Below, one piece after another: positions 57,080 through 64,000 of a DNA stretch of 64,000 nucleotides (positions are counted from its first letter, which is position 1; each line of letters starts with the position of its first letter). A model generated the notes under the pieces. That model was not told where the DNA came from. It did not search any database and worked only from the letters and a program-made list of their open reading frames with translations. The stretch is from Nocardioides alkalitolerans (GTDB lineage: Bacteria; Actinomycetota; Actinomycetes; Propionibacteriales; Nocardioidaceae), in NCBI GenBank assembly GCA_038184435.1, contig CP116227.1, positions 2,323,501 to 2,387,500 of the forward strand, in the 5' to 3' direction. Both the position numbers and the translations under genes were made by a program.

Positions 57080-60000
57080 GTGCACCTCACACCACCGCGT
57101 CGATGGGTCGGCCTCGCCGTCGCCACTCTCGGCGCCTCCATGCTCACCATCTCCCCCGCGTCAGCCGCCCCCGGCGACGGCGACGCGCCCCTGCCGATCC
57201 CCGAGGCCACGGCCCCGTCGGTCGAGCGGGCCAAGATCGCCCCCGGTGTCGACCTCGACACCGACGCGCGCCAGACGGTCTTCGTGCAGATCACCGGGGC
57301 GGGTGCCGCCGACGCGGCCGCCCAGCGCTCGGGCAGCTCCGCGCGCTCGCAGGCCACCCAGCGCCGCGCGCAGGTCGAGGCCACCGCCGACGAGCTCCTC
57401 GACGTCGCGCAGGCGGCGGACTCGGGAGCGACGTCGTCGTTCACCGTCAGCAACGCGGTGCCGGGCGTGTCGATCACGGGCACCACGGCCGCCATCGAGG
57501 CCCTTGCCGCCGAGCCCGGCGTCGCGAAGGTCTCCCGCATCGCCGAGCGCACGCTCGACAACTCGAGCGCCGCGGCGCTCGTGCGCGCCAACACGGTCTG
57601 GAACCTCGGCGCCAACACCGGCAAGGGCGTGAAGATCGGCGTCATCGACACCGGCGTCGACTACACCCACTCGACCTTCGGCGGCCCCGGCACGGTCGAG
57701 GCCTTCGAGGCCGCGAACGCGGCCTCCACCGAGGACGGCTGGCGCGAGGCGCTCCCCGCGCGCGGCCAGGCCAAGATCGCCGGCGGCTACGACTTCGTGG
57801 GCGACGACTACAACGCCGACCCGACGTCGGAGACCTACAACCCGGTCCCCTCGCCCGACCCCAACCCCCTCGACTGCGAGGGCCACGGCACGCACGTGGC
57901 CGGCAGCGCGGGCGGGTACGGCGTGCTGCCCGGCGGCGGCACCTTCGCCGGCAACTACGCCTCCGTGGGCCCGAAGACGCTCCGCGCGCTCGAGATCGGT
58001 CCGGGCATGGCGCCCGAGTCCGAGATCTACGCCCTCCGGGTGTTCGGTTGCGGCGGCAGCACCAACGAGGTCATCGCGGCGCTCGACTGGTCGCTCGACC
58101 CCAACGGCGACGGTGACTTCTCCGACCGTCTCGACATCATCAACCTGTCCCTCGGCTCCGCCTTCGTGCCGGCCGACGACCCCCAGAACGCGGTCATCGA
58201 CACGCTGACCCGCCACGGCGTCCTCACGGTCGCCTCCAACGGCAACGAGGGCGACCTCACCGACGCCGGCGGCTCGCCGGGCAGCGCGACCAGCTCCCTC
58301 GCCGTCGCGAGCAGCGTCGACTCGATGCAGCGCCGCGACGCGGTGACGGTCACCGCCCCCGCGGCCCTCGCCGGTCCCGCCGCGGGCCAGTTCTCCCAGG
58401 CCTACGACTTCGCGAACGAGCCGCCGGTCTCCGGCACGGTCGCGGCGATCCCCGGCTCCAACGCCGACGGCTGCCAGGCGCTCTCGACGGCGGACGCCGC
58501 CAAGGTGAACGGCAAGATCGCCTGGCTCGAGTGGGACGACGTGGACGCCACGCGGCGCTGCGGTTCGATCGCCCGCGCCGCGAACGTGAAGGCCGCCGGC
58601 GCCATCGGCGCCATCTTCACCAGCGAGCTCGACGTCTTCGGCGCCGGCATCTCCGGCGACCCGGACATCCCGGTCATCCAGCTCACGGGCACCGAGACCG
58701 AGCGCCTCCGCTCGGCCGCGGCCGCCGGCACCCTCGCGATCACCTTCGACGGCGACCTCGCGCAGAGCATCTCGACCTACGACGACGCCATCACCGACAC
58801 CGTCTCGGGCTTCACCTCCCGCGGTGGCCACGGCACCTACAACGGCGTGAAGCCGGACGTCGCCGCCCCCGGCGACACCATCAGCTCCGCCGCGGTCGGC
58901 ACCGGCAGCCGGAGCGCCTCTCTCTCCGGCACGTCGATGGCCGCACCGGTCACCGCCGGTGTCGCCGCGCTCGTCGTGGCCAAGCACCCGGAGTGGACCC
59001 CGCTGCAGGTCAAGGCCGCCGTCATGAACACCGCGACCAACGACCTGTTCACCGACGAGGGCCGCACGGGCGCCAAGTACGGCCCGGCCCGCGTCGGCGC
59101 CGGTCGCATCGACGCCCGCTCGGCGACGGAGACGACCACGCTCGCGTGGACCAACGGCACCAACAACCCCGTCTCCGCCACCTTCGGCGTCGTCAACGTC
59201 GCCTCCGGTTCCGCCAACGCCACCCGCTCCAAGACGGTGACGGTGCGCAACAACTCGTCCGCCTCGGTCACCTACAAGCTGGGCTGGCAGGGCTCGACGA
59301 ACCAGCCGGGCGTCCGCTACACGCTGTCGGCCACCTCGGTGACGGTCCCCGCTCGCTCGGAGCGGTCGGTGACGCTCAACATGGTCGTCACGCCCAGCGC
59401 GGTCCAGCGCCAGATCGACCCGACGATGGACCCCGAGCAGCTCGAGACCCCGCGCCAGTTCGTCTCGGCCGCCTCGGGCCGCCTGACCATCACGGCACCC
59501 AACAAGACGCCGCTGCGCGTCCCGGTCCACGGTGTCGCGCGGGTCAACTCCACGACCACCGCCTCGGTCGCCAACCAGCAGCTCGTGCTGAGCGGCAACG
59601 GGGTCGACCAGGGTGAGGGCACGGCGCGCCAGCGCTCCGTGGTCTCGGTGCTCGAGCTGGGCGCGCGCAGCGGCCAGATGCCGATCTGCACCGGCACCCA
59701 GACGGTCGGCTGCGTCGACCAGGGCTCGGACCGCGGCATGGACCTCCAGTCCGTCGGCGCCGGTTCGTCGAACACCCACCTCTGGTTCGGCATCGACACC
59801 TGGGGCGACTGGGCGACCGTGGGTCGCCTCAGCGTCCCGTTCGTGGACTACGACGTGAACGGCGACGGCACCCCCGACTACGAGACGTACCTCCAGTTCT
59901 TCCCGGACTCGGACGTCCTGTACTCGGTCACCGTCGACCTGGAGTCCGGCGACACGGTCGACCAGCAGCCGGTGAACTTCTTCGACGCCGACGTCGACAC

Positions 60001-60319
60001 GAACGTGTTCGACACCGACGTGGTCCTGCTCCCGGTCCGCAAGGCGGCCATCGGCCTCCCGACCGGCACGGCGAGCGCGCCCATCACCTACGTGGCGGGC
60101 GTGTACGACGCGGCGGTCGGCGGCACCACGGACGCGACCGGCGAGGTGGAGTACGACGCGGGCACCCCCCGCATCCGCACCGAGGGCCCGCTGTTCGAGG
60201 ACACCGACGGCGCCACGATCGACCTGCTCGGCGCCGGCGGTGCCGACGCCCTGGTCCTGCACCTCTACGGTGCGCCGGGCCGCCGCGGCGAGATCGTCCC
60301 GGTCCCCGCGGTGAGCTGA
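57080..60319 (+). CDS. Large secreted S8 (subtilisin-type) serine protease
   Basis: 1079 residues, exported. Signal about 1-32 from GTG 57080, then an inhibitor-I9-like prodomain. Catalytic Asp190 (IGVIDTGVDYTH), His269 (GHGTHVAGS) and Ser619 (SGTSMAAP) are intact. A PA-type insert (about 450-565) lies before the Ser block, and the C-terminal 450 residues hold several beta-sandwich domains, one around VTVRNNSSASVTYKLGW. A TACAGT -10 candidate lies at 56994-56999. Probably degrades extracellular protein. Confidence 0.93.
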   Translation: MHLTPPRRWVGLAVATLGASMLTISPASAAPGDGDAPLPIPEATAPSVERAKIAPGVDLDTDARQTVFVQITGAGAADAAAQRSGSSARSQATQRRAQVEATADELLDVAQAADSGATSSFTVSNAVPGVSITGTTAAIEALAAEPGVAKVSRIAERTLDNSSAAALVRANTVWNLGANTGKGVKIGVIDTGVDYTHSTFGGPGTVEAFEAANAASTEDGWREALPARGQAKIAGGYDFVGDDYNADPTSETYNPVPSPDPNPLDCEGHGTHVAGSAGGYGVLPGGGTFAGNYASVGPKTLRALEIGPGMAPESEIYALRVFGCGGSTNEVIAALDWSLDPNGDGDFSDRLDIINLSLGSAFVPADDPQNAVIDTLTRHGVLTVASNGNEGDLTDAGGSPGSATSSLAVASSVDSMQRRDAVTVTAPAALAGPAAGQFSQAYDFANEPPVSGTVAAIPGSNADGCQALSTADAAKVNGKIAWLEWDDVDATRRCGSIARAANVKAAGAIGAIFTSELDVFGAGISGDPDIPVIQLTGTETERLRSAAAAGTLAITFDGDLAQSISTYDDAITDTVSGFTSRGGHGTYNGVKPDVAAPGDTISSAAVGTGSRSASLSGTSMAAPVTAGVAALVVAKHPEWTPLQVKAAVMNTATNDLFTDEGRTGAKYGPARVGAGRIDARSATETTTLAWTNGTNNPVSATFGVVNVASGSANATRSKTVTVRNNSSASVTYKLGWQGSTNQPGVRYTLSATSVTVPARSERSVTLNMVVTPSAVQRQIDPTMDPEQLETPRQFVSAASGRLTITAPNKTPLRVPVHGVARVNSTTTASVANQQLVLSGNGVDQGEGTARQRSVVSVLELGARSGQMPICTGTQTVGCVDQGSDRGMDLQSVGAGSSNTHLWFGIDTWGDWATVGRLSVPFVDYDVNGDGTPDYETYLQFFPDSDVLYSVTVDLESGDTVDQQPVNFFDADVDTNVFDTDVVLLPVRKAAIGLPTGTASAPITYVAGVYDAAVGGTTDATGEVEYDAGTPRIRTEGPLFEDTDGATIDLLGAGGADALVLHLYGAPGRRGEIVPVPAVS

Positions 60320-60343
60320 CGCACCACCCGCACCACCACCGGC

Positions 60344-60373
60344 GGCCGCCGTCCCCCTCGGGGGGCGGCGGCC
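60344..60373. terminator. Hairpin between S8 protease and anti-sigma genes
   Basis: Stem of about 12 pairs between 60344-60355 and 60362-60373 with one G-U, short C/T-rich loop. It lies 24 bases past the protease stop and 33 before the convergent anti-sigma stop, so it can serve both. Confidence 0.7.
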
Positions 60374-60406
60374 GTCGGCCGTTCCGGGAGCCTGCTCCAG
60401 ACCGGC

Positions 60407-61075
60407 TCAGCCGGCGACGGTCGGCAGTTCGGCGGAGCGCACGAGCTCGCCGTCAGGGCCCACGATCTGCAGCGTCACGACGTCCTCGCGGAGGACGGCG
60501 GCGTTGAGGCTGCAGTGGATCTCGACCGTGGAGCCGAGGAAGGCGCCCGCACTGACCGGCGACCCATCGGCGTCGAGGAACAGCACGTCATAGGTCTCCC
60601 CCACGGCGAGGCCGTCCACGTCGATGACCGCCTCGGTGCCCCACGTGTGCGGGATGACCTCGGCCCGCACCTCGGCCTCGGCGGCCGGGGACCCGGCCAC
60701 GGGCTCGAACCGGACGGGCTCGGCCACGCCGAGGGTGCCGGGCGGCCCGGTGACCTCGGGGGCCTCGGGCTCGTCCCCCGCCTGCTGCGCGACGAGGGTG
60801 CCGGCCACCCCCAGGCCGGTGCCGACCACGAGTGCGGCGGCCGCCGCGAGCAGCGTGCGCCGCCGGCGCGGGGCGGCTGCGCGGGGCGCCGGCGGCTCCT
60901 CCCACGTCCCCAGGGCGCCGATCCGGTCGGACACCGCCCGCAGCTCCTCGATCTCGGCCGCGACCGTCGGGTCCTCCCGGCACAGCACGTCCAGCTCCGC
61001 CTGCTCCGCGGCGTCGAGGTGACCCGTGACCGCTCCCGCGACCAGCTCGTCGCGACGCTCGGACGATGTGCTCAT
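60407..61075 (-). CDS. Anti-sigma factor, RskA-like
   Basis: 222 residues. N-terminal anti-sigma region (RRDELVAGAVTGHLDAAEQAELD, about 7-45), one membrane helix (about 78-98: LLAAAAALVVGTGLGVAGTL) and an extracytoplasmic RskA-type domain (VLFLDADGSPVSAGAFLGST). ATG 61075 overlaps the sigma-factor stop by four bases, the standard pairing. The protein probably holds the ECF sigma at the membrane until cleaved. Confidence 0.88.
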   Translation of the reverse strand: MSTSSERRDELVAGAVTGHLDAAEQAELDVLCREDPTVAAEIEELRAVSDRIGALGTWEEPPAPRAAAPRRRRTLLAAAAALVVGTGLGVAGTLVAQQAGDEPEAPEVTGPPGTLGVAEPVRFEPVAGSPAAEAEVRAEVIPHTWGTEAVIDVDGLAVGETYDVLFLDADGSPVSAGAFLGSTVEIHCSLNAAVLREDVVTLQIVGPDGELVRSAELPTVAG

Positions 61076-61593
61076 GACTCCCCCTCCGGTTCCAGCAGCG
61101 CACGGAGCGCGCGCAGGGCGTGGTACATCCGCGTCCGCAGCGTCGCGACCGGCACCCCGTCCCGGGCGGACAGGGCATCGTAGGTGAGCCCCTCCAACCG
61201 GACGGCGACCACGACGCGGCGGTGCGCGGGGCTGAGCTGGGAGAGAGCCCAGGCCAGCTCGAGACGGTCCTCGACGAGCGCCGACTCCGGCGCCCGGTGG
61301 AGCGGCACCACCCGCGCCTCGAGCCCGGCCTCCTCGGCCGCGGCCGCCGCCCGGCGCTGCCGCCGCTCCCGCACCCTCAGGTGGTCGACCACCGCGTTGC
61401 GCGCGATGGCGAACAGCCAGGTGCGCAGGGAGGCCCGGGTGGCGTCGTACGTGGCCCGGGCCTGCCACGCCCGCGTGAACGTGTCCTGCACGCACTCCTC
61501 CGCCGCGCCGCGGTCGCGCAGCACGTTGACCGCGAAACCCAGCAGCTCGCCCGCGTGCAGGCGGTGCGCCTCCGCGAGGTCGAGGTCGGACAT
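61072..61593 (-). CDS. ECF-type RNA polymerase sigma factor
   Basis: 173 residues. Sigma-2 region EECVQDTFTRAWQARATYDATRASLRTWLFAIARNAVVDHLR, linker, and sigma-4 region LSPAHRRVVVAVRLEGLTYDALSARDGVPVATLRTRM. TAGGGT (61601-61606) stands 7 bases before ATG 61593, so the mRNA is probably leaderless. It is divergent from the CHRD-sortase genes, which may be among its targets. Confidence 0.9.
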   Translation of the reverse strand: MSDLDLAEAHRLHAGELLGFAVNVLRDRGAAEECVQDTFTRAWQARATYDATRASLRTWLFAIARNAVVDHLRVRERRQRRAAAAAEEAGLEARVVPLHRAPESALVEDRLELAWALSQLSPAHRRVVVAVRLEGLTYDALSARDGVPVATLRTRMYHALRALRALLEPEGES

Positions 61594-61755
61594 CGCCCCG
61601 ACCCTAGCCGTCGTCATGTCGAGGGGTACGACGCGCGAGCGGGGGCCGTTCAGCGCCGTACCGAGAAATTTCGCGGGCCGGTGAACGGAGGTGGCGCCGA
61701 CGACGTACCCCCTCGTGACGGGCGCTGCGTGGGCGCCCCCGACGAAGGAGCACGC

Positions 61756-62472
61756 ATGAGCACGAACCGCACGCCGATCCGTCTCGCCGCCCTCGCCGTG
61801 GCTGCCCCGCTGGGACTCGCCGCGGCCGCAGCGCCCGCGGCCGCCGACGAGGAGGTCCCCCGGCCCGCGTCGTTCACCAGCGCCTACACCGTGATGGCCA
61901 CGCCGGACACCATCATCGACGCCGAGGGTGCGTCCGTGCCGGGCGAGGAGGGGGCAACCGGCACGTTCACGTTCATGGTGAACTCGGACGAGGACGTCAT
62001 CTGCTACGACATCACGCTGACGGGCGTGACGGGCGAGTACCAGAGCCCCGCACGCACGGCGACGCACATCCATGCCGCGCCGGCCGGGCAGGGCGGGCCT
62101 CCGCGGATCGCGTTCCCGAACCCGGAGGGTGACGGCGACACCCGGACGTCCAGCGGCTGCATGCAGGGGCCGTTCACGACCGGCATCGAGGGCGAGGACG
62201 GCAACGACACGGGCACCGGCTTCACCCTGTCCGACCTCGAGGCCGACCCGTCGTCGTTCTCGGCCGACACCCACACGGCCGCGTTCACGGCGGGCGCCGT
62301 GCGCGGCCAGCTGCAGGAGATCCCCGTCGGCGGCGTCGACACCGGCCTGGGGGGCACGGTGGCGGAGGCCGGGACCGGCGGGACCGGTACGGCGCTGGCC
62401 GTCGCCGGGCTGGCGGGCGTCGCCGTCGCGGCCGCGGGCGGGGGGCTCGTGGTCGCGCGCCGGCGTGCCTGA
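61756..62472 (+). CDS. CHRD-domain surface protein with C-terminal anchor
   Basis: 238 residues: signal about 1-31, CHRD domain (about 40-190; VICYDITLTGVTGEY, THIHAAPAGQGGPP, PFTTGI), then a Gly-rich spacer PVGGVDTGLGG, a hydrophobic helix and a VARRRA tail. That tail is the layout of a sortase substrate, but no LPxTG is present; the PVGGVDTG-type block is the only candidate signal. A class F sortase gene overlaps its 3' end by 8 bases. GAAGGAG stands 5 bases before ATG 61756. Confidence 0.82.
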   Translation: MSTNRTPIRLAALAVAAPLGLAAAAAPAAADEEVPRPASFTSAYTVMATPDTIIDAEGASVPGEEGATGTFTFMVNSDEDVICYDITLTGVTGEYQSPARTATHIHAAPAGQGGPPRIAFPNPEGDGDTRTSSGCMQGPFTTGIEGEDGNDTGTGFTLSDLEADPSSFSADTHTAAFTAGAVRGQLQEIPVGGVDTGLGGTVAEAGTGGTGTALAVAGLAGVAVAAAGGGLVVARRRA

Positions 62473-63085
62473 GCACGCCGCGCCGTACCGGTCGCTCGCC
62501 CTCGTCCTCGCCGCGCTGGCCCTCGCCGGCTGCGGCGGGGGCGGGGGCGCAGCGCCGTCCTCGGTGCCCTCCTCTCCCCCGTCGGCGAGCTCCTCGGGGG
62601 CTCCATCGGGGGCTCCGTCGGGCGCACCGTCCGCGCCGGTCGACGACGGTGCGCGACCGGTGCGCGTCGAGATCCCGGCGATCGGGGTCGATGCCGTGCC
62701 GATCGACCTCGGCATCGGCGACGACGGTGAGCTCGAGGTGCCGACCGACCCGGACGACGTGGGCTGGTACACCGGCGGGGGCCGCCCCGGGGAGCGGGGA
62801 CCGACGGTGGTCGTCGGGCACGTCGACGCGGTCGACGGCCCGGCCGTGTTCGCCGACCTCGCCACGCTCGAGGACGGCGACACCGTCGTCGTCCACCGCG
62901 CCGACGGACGGGCGGTCACCTACGTCGTCGAGCGGTCCGAGGCCGTCGAGCAGGACCGGTTCCCCACCGAGCTCGTCTTCGGGGCCACGGCGGACGACCA
63001 GCTGCGGCTGATCACGTGCACGGGGCCGTACGACCGGGACGCGGGCCGCTACACCCAGAACCAGGTCGTGTTCGCCCGCCCCTGA
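62465..63085 (+). CDS. Class F sortase
   Basis: 206 residues. Lipoprotein-like signal with LALAGC, a Ser/Pro/Gly-rich linker with tandem GAPS repeats, then the sortase barrel: VEIPAIGVDAVPIDLGI, catalytic His in TVVVGHVDAVDGPAVF, Cys in LITCTGPYDRDAG and Arg in RYTQNQVVF. It starts at GTG 62465 inside the CHRD gene and probably acts on it. Confidence 0.87.
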   Translation: MPEHAAPYRSLALVLAALALAGCGGGGGAAPSSVPSSPPSASSSGAPSGAPSGAPSAPVDDGARPVRVEIPAIGVDAVPIDLGIGDDGELEVPTDPDDVGWYTGGGRPGERGPTVVVGHVDAVDGPAVFADLATLEDGDTVVVHRADGRAVTYVVERSEAVEQDRFPTELVFGATADDQLRLITCTGPYDRDAGRYTQNQVVFARP

Positions 63086-63148
63086 TGGTCCGGGGCGATC
63101 GCCCGGGTCGGTCGCCCGGGTTGAAAGGCCAGTCCTCCCGGCCTACTG

Positions 63149-63160
63149 TTCCGCGCGGAA
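63149..63160 (+). promoter_or_regulatory. Palindromic operator overlapping the PadR promoter
   Basis: TTCCGCGCGGAA is a perfect 12-bp palindrome. It overlaps the end of a TACTGT -10 box (63144-63149), 33 bases before the PadR start. A wider pair GTTCCG...CGGAAC frames it. Autoregulation by PadR is likely. Confidence 0.6.
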
Positions 63161-63192
63161 TATTCGACACGGAACGCCGGGGAGGTCGTCGG

Positions 63193-63750
63193 GTGGCGCT
63201 CACCCCCATCGCCGTCGCCGCGCTCGCGCTCCTGGCGGAGCGTCCGATGCACCCCTACGAGATGTTCCAGACGCTGCTCGACCGCCACGAGGACCGCGTC
63301 GTCAAGGTGCGGCCGGGCTCGCTCTACCACGCCGTCGAGCGTCTGGCCGGCGCCGGGCTCGCGGAGGTCGTAGGCACCGAGCGCGACGGCAACCGACCCG
63401 AGCGCACGACGTACCGGATCACCGACGCGGGCCGCGGCGCTCTCACCGCGCGGCTCCGGGAGCTGCTGCGGGCGCCGGCCGCGGCGTACCCGGAGGCCGC
63501 CCTCGGCCTCACCGAGGCCCACAACCTGCCGCGCGGCGACGTGGTCGCCGACCTGTCCCAGCAGCTCGACGCCCTCCGGGCGGACGCGGCCGTGCTGACC
63601 GGCCTCATCGCCTCGGTGCGCGAGCGCGGCGTGGCGGAGGCCTACTGGATCGAGGCCGACCACGCGCTGCACCTGCGCCACGCCGAGATCGCCTGGCTCG
63701 ACACCCTCATCACCCGACTCACCGACGGAGACCTGCCGTGGCCGACGTGA
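63193..63750 (+). CDS. PadR-family transcriptional regulator
   Basis: 185 residues. Winged HTH: ALALLAERPMHPYEMFQTLLDRHEDRVVKVRPGSLYHAVERLAGAGL, with the wing ERTTYRITDAGRGAL, then a C-terminal helical Vir_act-type dimer domain. GGAGG precedes GTG 63193. It runs into the MFS exporter with a 13-base overlap and likely responds to its substrate, as PadR/exporter pairs do. Confidence 0.9.
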   Translation: MALTPIAVAALALLAERPMHPYEMFQTLLDRHEDRVVKVRPGSLYHAVERLAGAGLAEVVGTERDGNRPERTTYRITDAGRGALTARLRELLRAPAAAYPEAALGLTEAHNLPRGDVVADLSQQLDALRADAAVLTGLIASVRERGVAEAYWIEADHALHLRHAEIAWLDTLITRLTDGDLPWPT

Positions 63751-64000
63751 CCAGCACCCCCGCCCCGACGACGGACACCCCCGGGACGAACCCCTGGCCC
63801 GCATTGTGGGCCATGGTCATCGGGTTCTTCATGATCCTGGTCGACACCACGATCGTGTCGGTGGCGACGCCGGCGATCATGACCGGTCTCGACACCGACG
63901 TGAACAGCGTCATCTGGGTGACGAGCGCCTACCTGCTGGCCTACGCCGTGCCGCTGCTCGTCACGGGGCGCCTCGGCGACCGGGTCGGGCCCAAGCGCAT
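63738..64000 (+). CDS. MFS exporter, DHA2 family, partial
   Basis: Only the first 87 codons are in the window. A Thr/Pro-rich head is followed by helix 1 (LWAMVIGFFMILVDTTIVSVATPAI), helix 2 (VIWVTSAYLLAYAVPLL) and motif A GRLGDRVGPKR, typical of 14-helix EmrB/QacA-type drug exporters. GTG 63738 has GGAG 7 bases upstream and overlaps the PadR gene. Confidence 0.88.
   Translation, partial: MADVTSTPAPTTDTPGTNPWPALWAMVIGFFMILVDTTIVSVATPAIMTGLDTDVNSVIWVTSAYLLAYAVPLLVTGRLGDRVGPKR

Noticed and set aside
57161..60262. Minus-strand open frame of over 1000 codons
   Set aside because: It is the antisense of the S8 protease; composition is Arg/Gly/Val/Asp low complexity with no domain, caused by high GC.
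1..64000. CRISPR array, insertion sequence, integrase or prophage
   Set aside because: No spaced direct repeats, transposase, integrase or phage structural motif was seen on either strand; the tRNA genes have no adjacent duplicated ends that I could find.

Overview
The window is very GC-rich, codes with strong third-position GC bias and has actinobacterial gene order (mkl beside rplJ-rplL; rplA-rplK-nusG-secE-tRNA-Trp; rpmG followed by two MaoC-type dehydratases and murB; ilvB-ilvN-ilvC). No mycolate or sporulation genes are seen. The most likely source is a chromosome of a Nocardioides-like member of the Nocardioidaceae; this is inferred from layout and protein character only. I see no insertion sequence, integrase, phage gene or CRISPR array.

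0-13 kb is translation and cell-wall housekeeping: an Mce-type ATPase (mkl), rplL/rplJ with an L10 leader, an ABC exporter operon headed by a small secreted protein, rplA/rplK, nusG, secE, tRNA-Trp, an adenosine-deaminase-family enzyme, a DUF4190 protein, murB, two MaoC proteins, rpmG, tRNA-Met and tRNA-Thr. 12.7-26.5 kb is an accessory catabolic locus. A LacI-family regulator with a 20-bp palindromic operator faces a long minus-strand gene run: branched-chain-amino-acid-type (HAAT) ABC importer, Gfo/Idh/MocA oxidoreductase, DUF993 protein, TIM-barrel isomerase, a secreted jellyroll protein broken by a frameshift, and a secreted sugar dehydrogenase fused to a LamG domain. A glycerate kinase is translationally coupled to the regulator.

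26.4-31 kb holds a biotin importer (bioY-bioM-bioN) divergent from a TetR regulator with a BioQ-type operator, a flavin reductase/TetR divergent pair with two inverted repeats, and a NUDIX-like protein. 31-39.5 kb and 52-56 kb carry branched-chain amino acid synthesis: cimA, ilvE, leuB, ilvC, ilvN, ilvB. Three of these transcription units (cimA, leuB, ilvB) begin with short Val/Ile/Leu-rich leader peptides followed by hairpins, so they look attenuated. Between them lie a Ser/Thr kinase, an M16-type peptidase, a YczE/MocR pair, a three-gene type VII-secretion-like operon and efeUOB under an apparent IdeR/DtxR box.

47.8-52.3 kb is a mixed accessory stretch (XRE regulator, DUF6907 protein, glycosyltransferase, FrnE-like protein, ABC-2 exporter). 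56-64 kb holds a pterin dehydratase-VOC fusion, a large secreted S8 protease, an ECF sigma/anti-sigma pair, a CHRD-domain surface protein beside a class F sortase, and a PadR-regulated MFS exporter cut by the window end. Many genes have a TANNNT box 6-7 bases before an ATG or GTG, so leaderless transcripts appear common.
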